DNA from: Thiothrix eikelboomii
Lineage (GTDB): Bacteria > Pseudomonadota > Gammaproteobacteria > Thiotrichales > Thiotrichaceae
DNA: 64,000 nucleotides
Assembly (NCBI RefSeq): GCF_900167255.1
Contig: NZ_FUYB01000003.1
Coordinates: 1 to 64,000 of the forward strand
Direction of reading: 5' to 3'
Part shown: positions 38,904-47,901 of the stretch, piece by piece
Numbering within the stretch: the first letter of the stretch is position 1
Layout: each line of letters begins with the position of its first letter
Made by a program: the position numbers and the translations under genes
The notes under the pieces: model-generated
Seen by the model: only the letters and a program-made list of their open reading frames with translations
Databases searched by the model: none
What the model was told of the DNA's origin: nothing

Positions 38904-39794
38904 TTATGAGTTCGCCAAACTATTAAAGGTAGCGCGCATCGCTTCACTATCAGGGCGCAAGCCAGTAATTAACTCAAAGGCTGCCACGGCTTGAAATACC
39001 GCCATCCCTGCACCAGAAGCCACACGGCAGCCTTTTAAACGCGCCGCTTTCAATAGCTCGGTTTCAATCGGGAAATAAATAATATCGACCACCCATAAGC
39101 GGGCTTCTAAAAACTCCAGAGGGAAAGGTGTACCCGGCAGTTTTGCCATCCCCACCGGAGTGGCATTGACCAAGCCATCAATCTGTGGAATCAATTCGGC
39201 GGTGATTGCAACCGCCTGTGCACGGTCGCTACCGTATTGCGCCATTAAACTTTGGGCTAACTCTTGAGCACGCTCGGCACTCACATCGGTGATCAACAGC
39301 GTCTGTACCCCTGAGGTGAGTAGTGCATGCGCTACTGCCAAACCCGCGCCACCTGCACCAATCAATAACACTCGCTCATGCTGGGTATCGCCCATTTGTG
39401 CTTGAAAGCTCAAAGCAAAGCCGGATAAATCCGTATTATGGCCAATGCGCTTACCATCTTTAAACACCACCGTATTCACCGCCCCCACTGCCTTAGCGGT
39501 ATCGCCGAGTTCATCCAAATACTGCATGACTTGTTGCTTATACGGGAAGGTAATATTTAAACCGGAAAAACCACACCACTGCGCGGCTTGCAATAAATCA
39601 GCAAGCCTTGGGGTGGGCTGCATCGGATCGGTATCTAATAATTGATAAAGATAGTGCAAACCTAAGCGCTCACCTTCAGCTTGATGCATCGCGGGAGTCC
39701 GTGAACCTTGAATCCCCTGCCCGATCAAACCAGCCAGTATTTTGCGACGTTGCTGAATGGGTTGATTATTTAATCTATGTTCGAGCTCTGCCAC
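38904..39794 (-). CDS. Quinate/shikimate dehydrogenase, AroE family
   Basis: This 296-residue AroE-family enzyme has GQGIQGSRTPAMHQAEG in place of the usual S-x-S-P-x-x-H-N motif of biosynthetic AroE; SRTPAMH is typical of catabolic quinate/shikimate dehydrogenases such as QsuD. NITFPYKQ with the catalytic Lys, NTDLSGF with the Asp, and the Rossmann GAGGAG loop are intact. It leads the operon, supporting oxidation of imported quinate or shikimate. I prefer GTG 39794, six bases after AGGAGA; TTG 39809 is the longer option. The cofactor (NAD or NADP) cannot be told. Confidence 0.85.
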   Translation of the reverse strand: MAELEHRLNNQPIQQRRKILAGLIGQGIQGSRTPAMHQAEGERLGLHYLYQLLDTDPMQPTPRLADLLQAAQWCGFSGLNITFPYKQQVMQYLDELGDTAKAVGAVNTVVFKDGKRIGHNTDLSGFALSFQAQMGDTQHERVLLIGAGGAGLAVAHALLTSGVQTLLITDVSAERAQELAQSLMAQYGSDRAQAVAITAELIPQIDGLVNATPVGMAKLPGTPFPLEFLEARLWVVDIIYFPIETELLKAARLKGCRVASGAGMAVFQAVAAFELITGLRPDSEAMRATFNSLANS

Positions 39795-39827
39795 AGCTCT
39801 TCTCCTCAAGTAGTGCGTGTTCTTATA

Positions 39828-39870
39828 ATTTGTACCATTTGGTTCATTTGGTCAAGTAATTTTGTACCAT
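39828..39870. promoter_or_regulatory. Direct repeats, likely TetR operator region
   Basis: TTGTACCAT occurs at 39830-39838 and 39862-39870, exactly 32 bases (about three helix turns) apart. CATTTGGT occurs twice between them, at 39836-39843 and 39845-39852. They lie in the 200-base gap between the quinate operon and the divergent TetR gene, where an autoregulating repressor would bind. Confidence 0.5.
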
Positions 39871-39994
39871 ATAGTTAATTTTATTTTGTAACAGGCTATA
39901 CTGATAGGAGATAAACCGTTATACAGCTTGCGTTTCACACTTGAAGCAGTTAAAAAGTGCAACCGAAAGCGCACTTTATACCAAGGAATTCTTC

Positions 39995-40693
39995 ATGCTC
40001 CACACCGACTCTGCCAAACTACTTGAGACCAAAACAGGCTGGAAACAAAACCCCGAAGCAGTGCGGATGGACATCATCAAAATTGCTACCGCAGAATTCG
40101 CCCAAAATGGTTTATCGGGTGCACGTGTGAATGAAATCGCCGCTAAAACCAAAACCTCGAAACGGATGATTTATTATTATTTCGGTGATAAAGATGGTTT
40201 GTATCAGCAAGTCTTAATAGAAGCCTATCGAGAAGTACGCGAAGGTGAACGTGAGCTAGATTTGGAGCATTTAGAGCCACTGCCTGCTTTAAAAAAACTC
40301 GTTGAATTTACTTTTGAGCATCATCGGCGCAACCCCGATTTCATTCGCTTAGTGATGATTGAGAATATTCACCACGGTGATTATTTAAAACATTCCCCCT
40401 TGATCCAGACGCTCAACCAACCGGTCATCGAGCGCCTTGAACGCATTTATGCGCGGGGCTTAGAGCAACAACTCTTTCGAGCAGGGATCACAGCGCTGGA
40501 ATTACATTGGCAGATTAGTGCGCTTAGTTTTTTTAATGTCTCTAATGAAGCCACTTTCACCTTAAGTTTTGGCAAGCAACTCTTTACAAAAGCGGGCCAA
40601 GCTTCTTTAAAAAAGCAAGTCGTTGAAATGATTTTACGCTTTACGCTACGACCTGCCTTAATTGAACAGTATCTGTCTCATCCCCAAGCATAA
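39995..40693 (+). CDS. TetR-family regulator
   Basis: From ATG 39995 (AAGGA seven bases upstream) the protein has 232 residues; an in-frame start at 39941 would add 18. Residues about 25-70 form the TetR helix-turn-helix (IIKIATAEFAQNGLSGARVNEIAAKTKTSKRMIYYYFGDKDGLYQQVL). The C-terminal ligand domain resembles the TetR_C group with PDFIRLVMIENIHHG. It is divergent from the quinate/shikimate operon and probably represses it until quinate, shikimate or a product binds; this is inferred from arrangement. Confidence 0.87.
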   Translation: MLHTDSAKLLETKTGWKQNPEAVRMDIIKIATAEFAQNGLSGARVNEIAAKTKTSKRMIYYYFGDKDGLYQQVLIEAYREVREGERELDLEHLEPLPALKKLVEFTFEHHRRNPDFIRLVMIENIHHGDYLKHSPLIQTLNQPVIERLERIYARGLEQQLFRAGITALELHWQISALSFFNVSNEATFTLSFGKQLFTKAGQASLKKQVVEMILRFTLRPALIEQYLSHPQA

Positions 40694-40711
40694 GCCTTGC
40701 CTCAATTAGCG

Positions 40712-41887
40712 CTAGTCATTCACCAACTTGACCCAACCTGCATTTTGCTGCGATGAGCGCACGCAGGCATCAATAAAGCGCATTCCTGCCACACCGTCTT
40801 GCACGGTCGGAAACTGTACATCAGCAGGAATCGGCTGACCTGCTCGCAATGCCTTTATTGCGATAGCCGCTTCGGTATAAATATTTGCAAAACCTTCCAA
40901 ATAACCTTCTGGATGCCCACCCGGAACGCGCGTTACACGCGCCGCAGCGGCATTTGCAGCATTTCCACCGCGCGTTATCAAACGGCGTGGCTCACCAAGC
41001 GGTGTAAACCAGAGGTAATTAGGGTCGGCCTGCACCCACTCAATACCCCCCTTAGTGCCATATACCCGCAACTTCAAGCCATTTTCATGCCCCGCAGCAA
41101 CCTGACTGGCCCACAATAACCCCTTAGCAGGATGCTCACCCGCGACTGGCTTAAAGCGTAGCATGACATGCACATTATCATCCACGCGCCGCCCTGCTAC
41201 GAAGGTATCCAAATCAGCCGCAAGGCTGGCAGTTTCTAGCCCGGTCACAAAGGTCGCTAAATGCCACGCATGTGTACCAATATCCCCCACACAGCCCCCC
41301 GCTCCGGTACGTGCCGGATCAGTCCGCCACTCCGCTTGCTTCTGGCCTGCTTGCTCAATCGGGTGCGCCAACCAATCTTGTGGGTATTCCACTTGCACCA
41401 GTTGAATAGCCCCTAACTCACCCGCCGCCACCATGCTTTGCGCTTGGCGAATCATGGGATAACCACTGTAGTTATGCGTGAGCACAAATAAGCGATCACG
41501 CTGCTCGACTAATTTAACCAAGGCTTCCGCATCAGCGAGGGTAGACGTTAGCGGTTTATCGCAAATCACATGGATTCCAGCCTCTAAAAACGCCTTGGCT
41601 ACCGGGTAATGCAAATGATTGGGAGTCACAATCGCGACCGCCTCAATGCCATCCACCCGCGCTGCTTCTTGTTTAGCCATCTCCTGAAATGAAGCATAAG
41701 AACGTGTCGGGTCTAAGCCTAATTCATCGGCAGAGACCCGCCCACGCGCTGGGTCGGAGGATAAGGCCCCAGCAAGAAACTGATAATGCCCATCCATACG
41801 GGCTGCAATCCGGTGAACCGCACCAATAAATGCGCCTTGTCCACCACCGACCATACCCAGTCGAATAGGAGTATTGTCATAACTCAT
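40712..41887 (-). CDS. Gfo/Idh/MocA-family oxidoreductase
   Basis: This 391-residue NAD(P)-dependent sugar oxidoreductase has the N-terminal Rossmann GMVGGGQGAFIGAVHR, CDKPLTSTLADAE (the EKP-type motif with catalytic Lys) near 150, and the active-site GDIGTHAWHLATFVTG near 220. It is the last gene of the sugar operon. It may oxidise C3 of a glucoside or reduce a 3-keto product. I chose ATG 41887 because AAGGA is six bases before it; ATG 41893 is too near. Confidence 0.88.
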   Translation of the reverse strand: MSYDNTPIRLGMVGGGQGAFIGAVHRIAARMDGHYQFLAGALSSDPARGRVSADELGLDPTRSYASFQEMAKQEAARVDGIEAVAIVTPNHLHYPVAKAFLEAGIHVICDKPLTSTLADAEALVKLVEQRDRLFVLTHNYSGYPMIRQAQSMVAAGELGAIQLVQVEYPQDWLAHPIEQAGQKQAEWRTDPARTGAGGCVGDIGTHAWHLATFVTGLETASLAADLDTFVAGRRVDDNVHVMLRFKPVAGEHPAKGLLWASQVAAGHENGLKLRVYGTKGGIEWVQADPNYLWFTPLGEPRRLITRGGNAANAAAARVTRVPGGHPEGYLEGFANIYTEAAIAIKALRAGQPIPADVQFPTVQDGVAGMRFIDACVRSSQQNAGWVKLVND

Positions 41888-41900
41888 ATACATTCCTTTC

Positions 41901-42962
41901 CTAATCTACAATTCCCATCATCTGGCGTAGAGCCGCACGATCCGTACTGCCACCCGCGAAATCATCAAAGGCTTTATCGGTCACCTGAATAATGTGTTTG
42001 GCAATAAAGGGCGCACCTTCTGCTGCACCTTGCTGTGGGCTTTTAATACAACATTCCCATTCCAGTACAGCCCAACTGTCATAGCCGTACTGCGCCATCT
42101 TGGAAAAAATGCCACCAAAGTCCACCTGCCCATCACCTAGACTACGGAAGCGCCCTGCCCGATTAATCCACGGCTGATAACCGGAATAAACCCCTTGCCG
42201 CCCCGTTGGATTAAATTCAGCATCTTTGATATGCAGGGCGGAAATACGCTCATGGTAAATATCAATGAAAGCCAAATAATCCAATTGCTGTAATACAAAA
42301 TGGCTCGGGTCATAATTAATCGTGCAGCGCGGATGGTTATTGACCTTCTCTAAAAACATTTCAAAGGTAATACCATCAAAGACATCCTCACCGGGATGGA
42401 TTTCAAACGCCATATCCACACCGCGCTCATCGTAATAATCCATCAATGGTTGCCAGCGCTTTGCCAATTCGGTAAAGGCTTCCTCTATCAAGCCTGCTGG
42501 ACGCTGTGGCCATGGATACAAATACGGAAATGCCAAAGAGCCGGGAAAGGAGACCGTCACATTCAAGCCCAAACGCCGTGAGGCATCACCGGCGAGTTTG
42601 ATTTGCTCCACCGCCCATGCCTGCCGTGCTTTAGGATGATTGCGCACCGCCTCTGGAGCGAAGGCATCAAATGGCACATCATAGGCCGGATTCACCGCCA
42701 CTAATTGCCCCTGCAAATGGGTAGACAGTTCAGTAATCACCACCCCGGCTTCAGCACAAATGCCTTTCACCTCATCGCAATAGGCATCCGAAACTGCAGC
42801 AGTTTCCAAATCAAATAAACGATTATCCCAGCTTGGAACTTGAATGCCTTTATAACCTAAATCACCGGCCCATTGAGCAATGGCTGGCAGGGAGTTAAAC
42901 GGGGCAGAATCCCCAGCAAACTGTGCCAGAAAAATAGCAGGGCCTTTAATCAATGCCGCCAT
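41901..42962 (-). CDS. Sugar isomerase/epimerase-family TIM-barrel protein
   Basis: The 353-residue protein has the AP-endonuclease-2/xylose-isomerase-like barrel with metal-ligand strands FEIHPGEDVFDG, INYDPSHFVLQQLD, ALHIKDAEF and VLEWECC. Family members include isomerases, 3-dehydroshikimate dehydratases, and lyases or hydratases acting on 3-keto sugars. In this operon, with two Gfo/Idh/MocA domains, a 3-keto-glycoside lyase or hydratase role is attractive but unproven. GGGAG precedes the ATG. Confidence 0.85.
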   Translation of the reverse strand: MAALIKGPAIFLAQFAGDSAPFNSLPAIAQWAGDLGYKGIQVPSWDNRLFDLETAAVSDAYCDEVKGICAEAGVVITELSTHLQGQLVAVNPAYDVPFDAFAPEAVRNHPKARQAWAVEQIKLAGDASRRLGLNVTVSFPGSLAFPYLYPWPQRPAGLIEEAFTELAKRWQPLMDYYDERGVDMAFEIHPGEDVFDGITFEMFLEKVNNHPRCTINYDPSHFVLQQLDYLAFIDIYHERISALHIKDAEFNPTGRQGVYSGYQPWINRAGRFRSLGDGQVDFGGIFSKMAQYGYDSWAVLEWECCIKSPQQGAAEGAPFIAKHIIQVTDKAFDDFAGGSTDRAALRQMMGIVD

Positions 42963-43015
42963 CGTCGAACTCCCTTAGTCAGACTCAACCAATCTATGTG
43001 TCAGCTAATGATGTA

Positions 43016-44872
43016 TTAGCGTAACAATCCCTGTGCTTCCGCCACATCCAACGCGGCTGGACGCTCACAATGCGTACTCAGCGTAATAAACTGCCCCTGC
43101 GCACCAGCCTCTAAAATCGAAGTCATCACATCAACAACATGCAAAGCAAACTCCAAAGAGCAACGATGCGGACGACCTTCTATAATCGCCAATGCCATAT
43201 CAGCTAACCCGGCAGTACGATAATTTGCGACCTCACGATCATTGACTTGCGAAAATGGATGTTCCCACACGGGCGTACCATTGACGAATGCGCCTTTTTG
43301 CGTCATTCGCACTTCACCACCGAAGAAATTCGGATCAGGAATATATAAAGTACCCTCTGAACCATATAACTCCATATTCGGATGGCTCTGATGCCAAACA
43401 TCCCAACTCGCCCCAAACATAATGCTAGCGCCTGAGTGGAACTCTAATAAGGCATGAATGGTAGTCGGCGTATTGACTGGAATTTTTTCACCGTGACGGG
43501 GTTGTGAAGTAATCGTGCGGAACTCGGTTGCCTTAGACGCAATCGAGCCGACCCGCTTAACCGGCCCCAATAATTGCACCAGATTGGAGATATAATAAGG
43601 CCCCATATCCAATACCGGCCCACCACCGGGCTGGAAAAAGAAATCTGGATTCGGATGCCACATCTCCATACCCGGTGACTGGACAAAACAAGTCCCCGAG
43701 GTCACTGTTCCAACCTTACCACTATCAATTAAATGCCGCGCCAATTGATGTGAGCCACCTAAAAACGTATCCGGTGCAGAACCCACCCTTACCCCCCGCG
43801 CTTTAGCCAGTGCGGCAAGCTCCTGACCTTCTGCCAAGCTCAGCACAAAGGGTTTTTCTGAATAAACATGCTTACCGGCTAATAAAGCCTGCTTGGATAC
43901 TGCAAAATGCGTCGCAGGAATCGTCAGATTCACCACCATATCAATATCCGCACTCGCCAATAATCCCTCGACCGTTTCAGCCCGTAAGCCAAACTCCGCT
44001 GCTCGCGTGGCTGCTGCCTCAGCATTGATATCGGCACAAGCACGCACTTCAATCCCTTTAAACAATTTAGACAAGCGCATATAGGCAGCAGAGATATTCC
44101 CACAACCAATAATGCCCACCCCGAGCGTCAATAATTTCTCTAGGGTCTGTAAAGAGCGACTAGCAAAACGCTGTAAATCATTAGGATTATCATGCTCCAT
44201 CACAAACAGTGTCGTTCCAGCGGCCTGCAAGGCTTTAGATATATTTACCCAATCCACAACACCATATCCGACATCCGCCCAACCATCCTCATCGGTATTT
44301 TCTCCGGCAGGCGCAATATCTTTGACATGCGCAATGCTAATACGCTGCCCATAACGTGTAATCCACTCTAATGGGTTTGCTCCCCCGCGCACAATCCACG
44401 CAATATCGGCTTCCCATTCGATATTCGGAGCGGTTTCCATAATAATGGTTTGTGGAATTTGTCCATCAGGGCAAGGGAAAAACTCAAAATCATGATTATG
44501 CCAGCTAAAACTGTATCCAGCCGCATTCACCCCCTCACCAATCGCGGCTAAGCGCTTTGCAAACGCTGTCCAGCCTGCACTATCGGTCGGGCGCTCATCA
44601 GGATGTAACCAAGGACAAATAATTTTCTTAATACCCAGCGTTTTAGCGGTCTGAATGACCCCCGCTAAATCACCTTCTAAGGCTTCTACACTAAAATGCC
44701 CAGATGGCATTGACATACCATATTGATCAAGTACCGCACGGAAAGCAGCTGCATCCTCATACACGGGGCCAAACCCTTCGATATTACGGTAGCCAATCGC
44801 TGCCAAACTCGAAACCACAGCGGCCCACGGTTGATAATTACGAGCGCTATAAAGCTGAAATGAAATACTCAT
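43016..44872 (-). CDS. Fusion: sugar isomerase-type barrel plus Gfo/Idh/MocA oxidoreductase
   Basis: The 618-residue protein joins two enzymes that are usually separate genes. Residues 1-248 are an isomerase/epimerase TIM barrel (WHNHDFEFFP, ADIAWIVRGG, HVKDIAP, MEHDNP). Residues from about 250 are a full Gfo/Idh/MocA oxidoreductase that begins LTLGVGIIGCGNIS, as a free-standing protein would, with YSEKPFVLSLAEG and GGGPVLDMGPYYISNLVQLLG. Almost no linker separates them. A lost stop codon between once-adjacent genes is a simple origin. It may pass a 3-keto intermediate between its two active sites; this is inferred. Confidence 0.88.
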   Translation of the reverse strand: MSISFQLYSARNYQPWAAVVSSLAAIGYRNIEGFGPVYEDAAAFRAVLDQYGMSMPSGHFSVEALEGDLAGVIQTAKTLGIKKIICPWLHPDERPTDSAGWTAFAKRLAAIGEGVNAAGYSFSWHNHDFEFFPCPDGQIPQTIIMETAPNIEWEADIAWIVRGGANPLEWITRYGQRISIAHVKDIAPAGENTDEDGWADVGYGVVDWVNISKALQAAGTTLFVMEHDNPNDLQRFASRSLQTLEKLLTLGVGIIGCGNISAAYMRLSKLFKGIEVRACADINAEAAATRAAEFGLRAETVEGLLASADIDMVVNLTIPATHFAVSKQALLAGKHVYSEKPFVLSLAEGQELAALAKARGVRVGSAPDTFLGGSHQLARHLIDSGKVGTVTSGTCFVQSPGMEMWHPNPDFFFQPGGGPVLDMGPYYISNLVQLLGPVKRVGSIASKATEFRTITSQPRHGEKIPVNTPTTIHALLEFHSGASIMFGASWDVWHQSHPNMELYGSEGTLYIPDPNFFGGEVRMTQKGAFVNGTPVWEHPFSQVNDREVANYRTAGLADMALAIIEGRPHRCSLEFALHVVDVMTSILEAGAQGQFITLSTHCERPAALDVAEAQGLLR

Positions 44873-44905
44873 TCTAAATATCCCTTATTAAACTAAAGCG
44901 GCGGA

Positions 44906-46009
44906 CTAGAGCCGCAGTTCTGATTGCTGATTAAAAAGAGAGGCTCGCACGGGATCAAAACCAACACGAACACGATCACCACCTTTAATGTCGGCCAATC
45001 CGTCCATACGAAAACGCAATACCTGACCTTGAATATTCGCCCAGACTAAGGTGTCCGATCCCATCGGCTCAACCAAATCTACCACCACATCCAGTTGCAC
45101 GGCACAAGCGTCCGCACAGGCATCAGCAGGGGTATTCACTTGAATATGTTCTGGGCGAATCCCAAACCAAACCTTTTGGTCTTGTAAGGCTTCAGTGGCT
45201 TGATAACCTTTGACCGAAAACTCCATGCTCGAATTGCTAAATTGTGGATCAGCGCCAACTTTTAATTGCCCTTCAAAAAAATTCATGGCAGGTGAACCAA
45301 TAAACCCTGCCACGTATTTATTAGCCGGCTTATTGTAAATAACCGACGGGCTATCCAACTGCATAATCAAGCCACCTTTCATAATCGCAATTCGATCCGC
45401 CAAGGTCATGGCTTCAACCTGATCATGGGTGACATAAATCATGGTGTTTTTTAGGCGTTGATGCAGGCGCTTGATTTCTACCCGCAAATCGGCACGCAAT
45501 TTAGCATCCAAATTGGAGAGTGGCTCATCGAACAGGAAGACATCCACATCACGTACCAAAGCCCGACCAATCGCAACTCGTTGGCGTTGCCCACCAGATA
45601 AAGCCGCCGGTTTGCGCTTTAAAAGAGGTTGGATTTGCAGAATTTCTGCGGTGCGAGCAATACGCTCGGCAATCTCTTTTTTCGGGACACCCGCATTTTT
45701 TAAGCCAAAGGATAAATTACCTTCTACGGTCATTTGCGGATAAAGCGCATAGGACTGGAACACCATGCCAATCCCACGCTGGCTGGGTTCTGCCCAAGTC
45801 ACATTATTGCCATTAATAAAAATCTGCCCGTCGGTAATATCCAATAAGCCAGCAATGCAGTTCAACAAAGTGGATTTGCCACAACCTGACGAACCCAGCA
45901 AAACTAAAAACTCACCGACGCCAATATCTAAATTGAGCTGTTTTAAGACTTCAACACTGCCAAAATTCAGCTTGAGGTCACGGATAGAAATACTGATGTT
46001 ATCTTGCAT
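44906..46009 (-). CDS. Sugar ABC transporter ATP-binding protein
   Basis: A MalK/UgpC-type ATPase of 367 residues from ATG 46009 (GGAG seven bases upstream; a TTG six bases earlier is possible). Walker A is GSSGCGKST, the signature LSGGQRQRVAIGRAL, Walker B FLFDEPLSNLD, with the H-loop in YVTHDQVEAMT. The C-terminal TOBE/regulatory domain (about 240-367) contains WFGIRPEHIQV. It powers uptake with the two permeases upstream. Confidence 0.93.
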   Translation of the reverse strand: MQDNISISIRDLKLNFGSVEVLKQLNLDIGVGEFLVLLGSSGCGKSTLLNCIAGLLDITDGQIFINGNNVTWAEPSQRGIGMVFQSYALYPQMTVEGNLSFGLKNAGVPKKEIAERIARTAEILQIQPLLKRKPAALSGGQRQRVAIGRALVRDVDVFLFDEPLSNLDAKLRADLRVEIKRLHQRLKNTMIYVTHDQVEAMTLADRIAIMKGGLIMQLDSPSVIYNKPANKYVAGFIGSPAMNFFEGQLKVGADPQFSNSSMEFSVKGYQATEALQDQKVWFGIRPEHIQVNTPADACADACAVQLDVVVDLVEPMGSDTLVWANIQGQVLRFRMDGLADIKGGDRVRVGFDPVRASLFNQQSELRL

Positions 46010-46021
46010 AATCAAACTCCC

Positions 46022-46933
46022 TTAACCTTTCACTGCACCTGCAGCAATGCCCCGCACAAACAATTTACCGGAGAAAAAATAAATCACCAGCGGTACTAAA
46101 CCTGTCAGCAAGGTAGCGGCCATATTGACATTGTATTCTTTGACACCCTGCACCGAATTGACGATATTGTTTAATTGTACGGTCATTGGATATAGGTCAG
46201 GTTTGGTGTAAATCACCCCAAACAGGAAGTCATTCCAAATCCCCGTGACTTGTAAAATAATGGCGACCACAATGATTGGCAGTGCCATCGGCAGCATAAT
46301 CTTAAAGAAAATACCCCAGAAACCAGCCCCATCCACCCGCGCTGCTTTGAATAATTCCTCTGGAATCGAGGCAAAATAATTGCGGAACAATAAAGTAAGA
46401 ATCGGCATTCCAAAAATAGTGTGCACCATCACTAAACCCCATAAACCACCATATAAACCCAACTCACGCAAGATAATAACAATCGGATAAATCATGATTT
46501 GGTAGGGGATAAAAGCACCAATGATCAAGATGGTGAAGAAAACCTCTGCACCCTTAAAGCGCCAATTCGCCAAGGCATAACCATTCACTGCGGCTACCGC
46601 AATCGAAATAGTCACCGAGGGAATCAAGATTTGTACGGAGTTCCAAAACCCTCGACTTAAACCATCGCAGTTAATCCCAGTGCAGGCCTCCGACCAAGCC
46701 TTGACCCATGGTTGAAAGGTAATCTCCATCGGTGGGCCAAACACATTGCCCATACGGATTTCCGGCATGCCCTTGAGGGAAGTGACCACCATGACATACA
46801 GCGGCAACAGGTAATAAATTGCAGCTACTAATAAAGTGCCATAGATAAAGATATTGCGGCGTGACCAAGCTTTGCTAGGTTTCGTGCCACGCGCCCCCTC
46901 CCGCAAGCGGGTGTTAGTTTCGGATTTAGCCAC
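46022..46933 (-). CDS. Carbohydrate ABC permease, MalG type
   Basis: This inner-membrane permease has about 303 residues with six predicted helices and the EAA loop FRNYFASIPEELFKAARVDGAGFWGIFFKIMLP, which contacts the ATPase. It is the MalG-like partner. I placed the start at GTG 46933, after a GGGGGGAAG ribosome site and overlapping the previous permease by eight bases; TTG 46948 is an alternative. Confidence 0.9.
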   Translation of the reverse strand: MAKSETNTRLREGARGTKPSKAWSRRNIFIYGTLLVAAIYYLLPLYVMVVTSLKGMPEIRMGNVFGPPMEITFQPWVKAWSEACTGINCDGLSRGFWNSVQILIPSVTISIAVAAVNGYALANWRFKGAEVFFTILIIGAFIPYQIMIYPIVIILRELGLYGGLWGLVMVHTIFGMPILTLLFRNYFASIPEELFKAARVDGAGFWGIFFKIMLPMALPIIVVAIILQVTGIWNDFLFGVIYTKPDLYPMTVQLNNIVNSVQGVKEYNVNMAATLLTGLVPLVIYFFSGKLFVRGIAAGAVKG

Positions 46934-47822
46934 GACGCTTCCCCCCAAATTGCAAATAAGCCCACGGAATCAAAATCACCACCACCGATAACAGCATCAT
47001 GGTAGAGGCAGCAAAACCTTGCCCTAAATTTTGGGCTTGGAACATTTTGTCATACACGTATTTCGCCGGGACTTCCGAGGCAATGCCAGGACCACCTGAA
47101 GTTTGCGCGACCACCAAGTCATAAACCTTCACAATCCCGCTAGCAATCAAAACTAAAGCTGTGATAAACACGGGCTTCATCATCGGGATCACCACCCATA
47201 GATAGGTTTTCCAAGTAGGAATCCCGTCCACTCGTGCTGCTTTCCAGATCTCACTATCAATCCCCCGCAAACCTGCTAGCATAATGCACATAATCAGACC
47301 TGACCCTTGCCAAATACCCGCAATCAAAATGCCATAAATAACAATATCGGCATTGTATAAAGGGTCAAAGGTAAAACTCGTCCAACCTAATTGCCGCACA
47401 AGGTGCTGGACGCCGTATTCTGGATTGAGTATCCATTGCCATACCAAACCCGTGACAATAAAAGACAAGGCAAAAGGGTAAAGAAAAATACTACGGAAGG
47501 TATTTTCAAAACGAATTTTTTGGTCTAGTAAAGCCGCTAATAAAAAGCCAAGTACTAAACTCAAAATCAGACTACAAACCCCATAAATTACCAAATTTTC
47601 AACTGAAACTAGCCAGCGATTGGTTTCCCATAAACGGGTGTATTGGTCTAGGCCAACAAAATTGCTATTGGGCAACAATTTGGAGTTAGTGAAAGAATAA
47701 TAAACAGTCCATAAAGTACAGCCGACAAAAATGACCAATGCGGTAAACACCATTGGAATGGATGCTAGTTTGGCACTCATGTTTTTCAGCCACGCCGGAC
47801 GCGGTTGCTGTGTTGCAGCCAT
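46926..47822 (-). CDS. Sugar ABC permease, MalF type
   Basis: A 298-residue permease with six hydrophobic helices and the EAA-like loop GLRGIDSEIWKAARVDGIPTWKTYLWVVIPMM. It is the first permease after the binding protein. A small GC-rich hairpin lies in the 79-base gap between the two (about 47853-47876). Confidence 0.92.
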   Translation of the reverse strand: MAATQQPRPAWLKNMSAKLASIPMVFTALVIFVGCTLWTVYYSFTNSKLLPNSNFVGLDQYTRLWETNRWLVSVENLVIYGVCSLILSLVLGFLLAALLDQKIRFENTFRSIFLYPFALSFIVTGLVWQWILNPEYGVQHLVRQLGWTSFTFDPLYNADIVIYGILIAGIWQGSGLIMCIMLAGLRGIDSEIWKAARVDGIPTWKTYLWVVIPMMKPVFITALVLIASGIVKVYDLVVAQTSGGPGIASEVPAKYVYDKMFQAQNLGQGFAASTMMLLSVVVILIPWAYLQFGGKRRG

Positions 47823-47852
47823 GCTGATCTCCTCGGTAAATCTGTTCCCTAC

Positions 47853-47876
47853 CCCTTCCCCGCAAGCAGGAAAGGG
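47853..47876 (-). terminator. GC-rich hairpin between binding protein and permease
   Basis: CCCTTCC at 47853-47859 can pair with GGAAAGGG at 47869-47876 with a bulged base. Such a hairpin may protect the upstream binding-protein message. No T-run follows. Confidence 0.35.
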
Positions 47877-47901
47877 CGTAAGAAAATAAGGGAGAGGCTA
47901 A

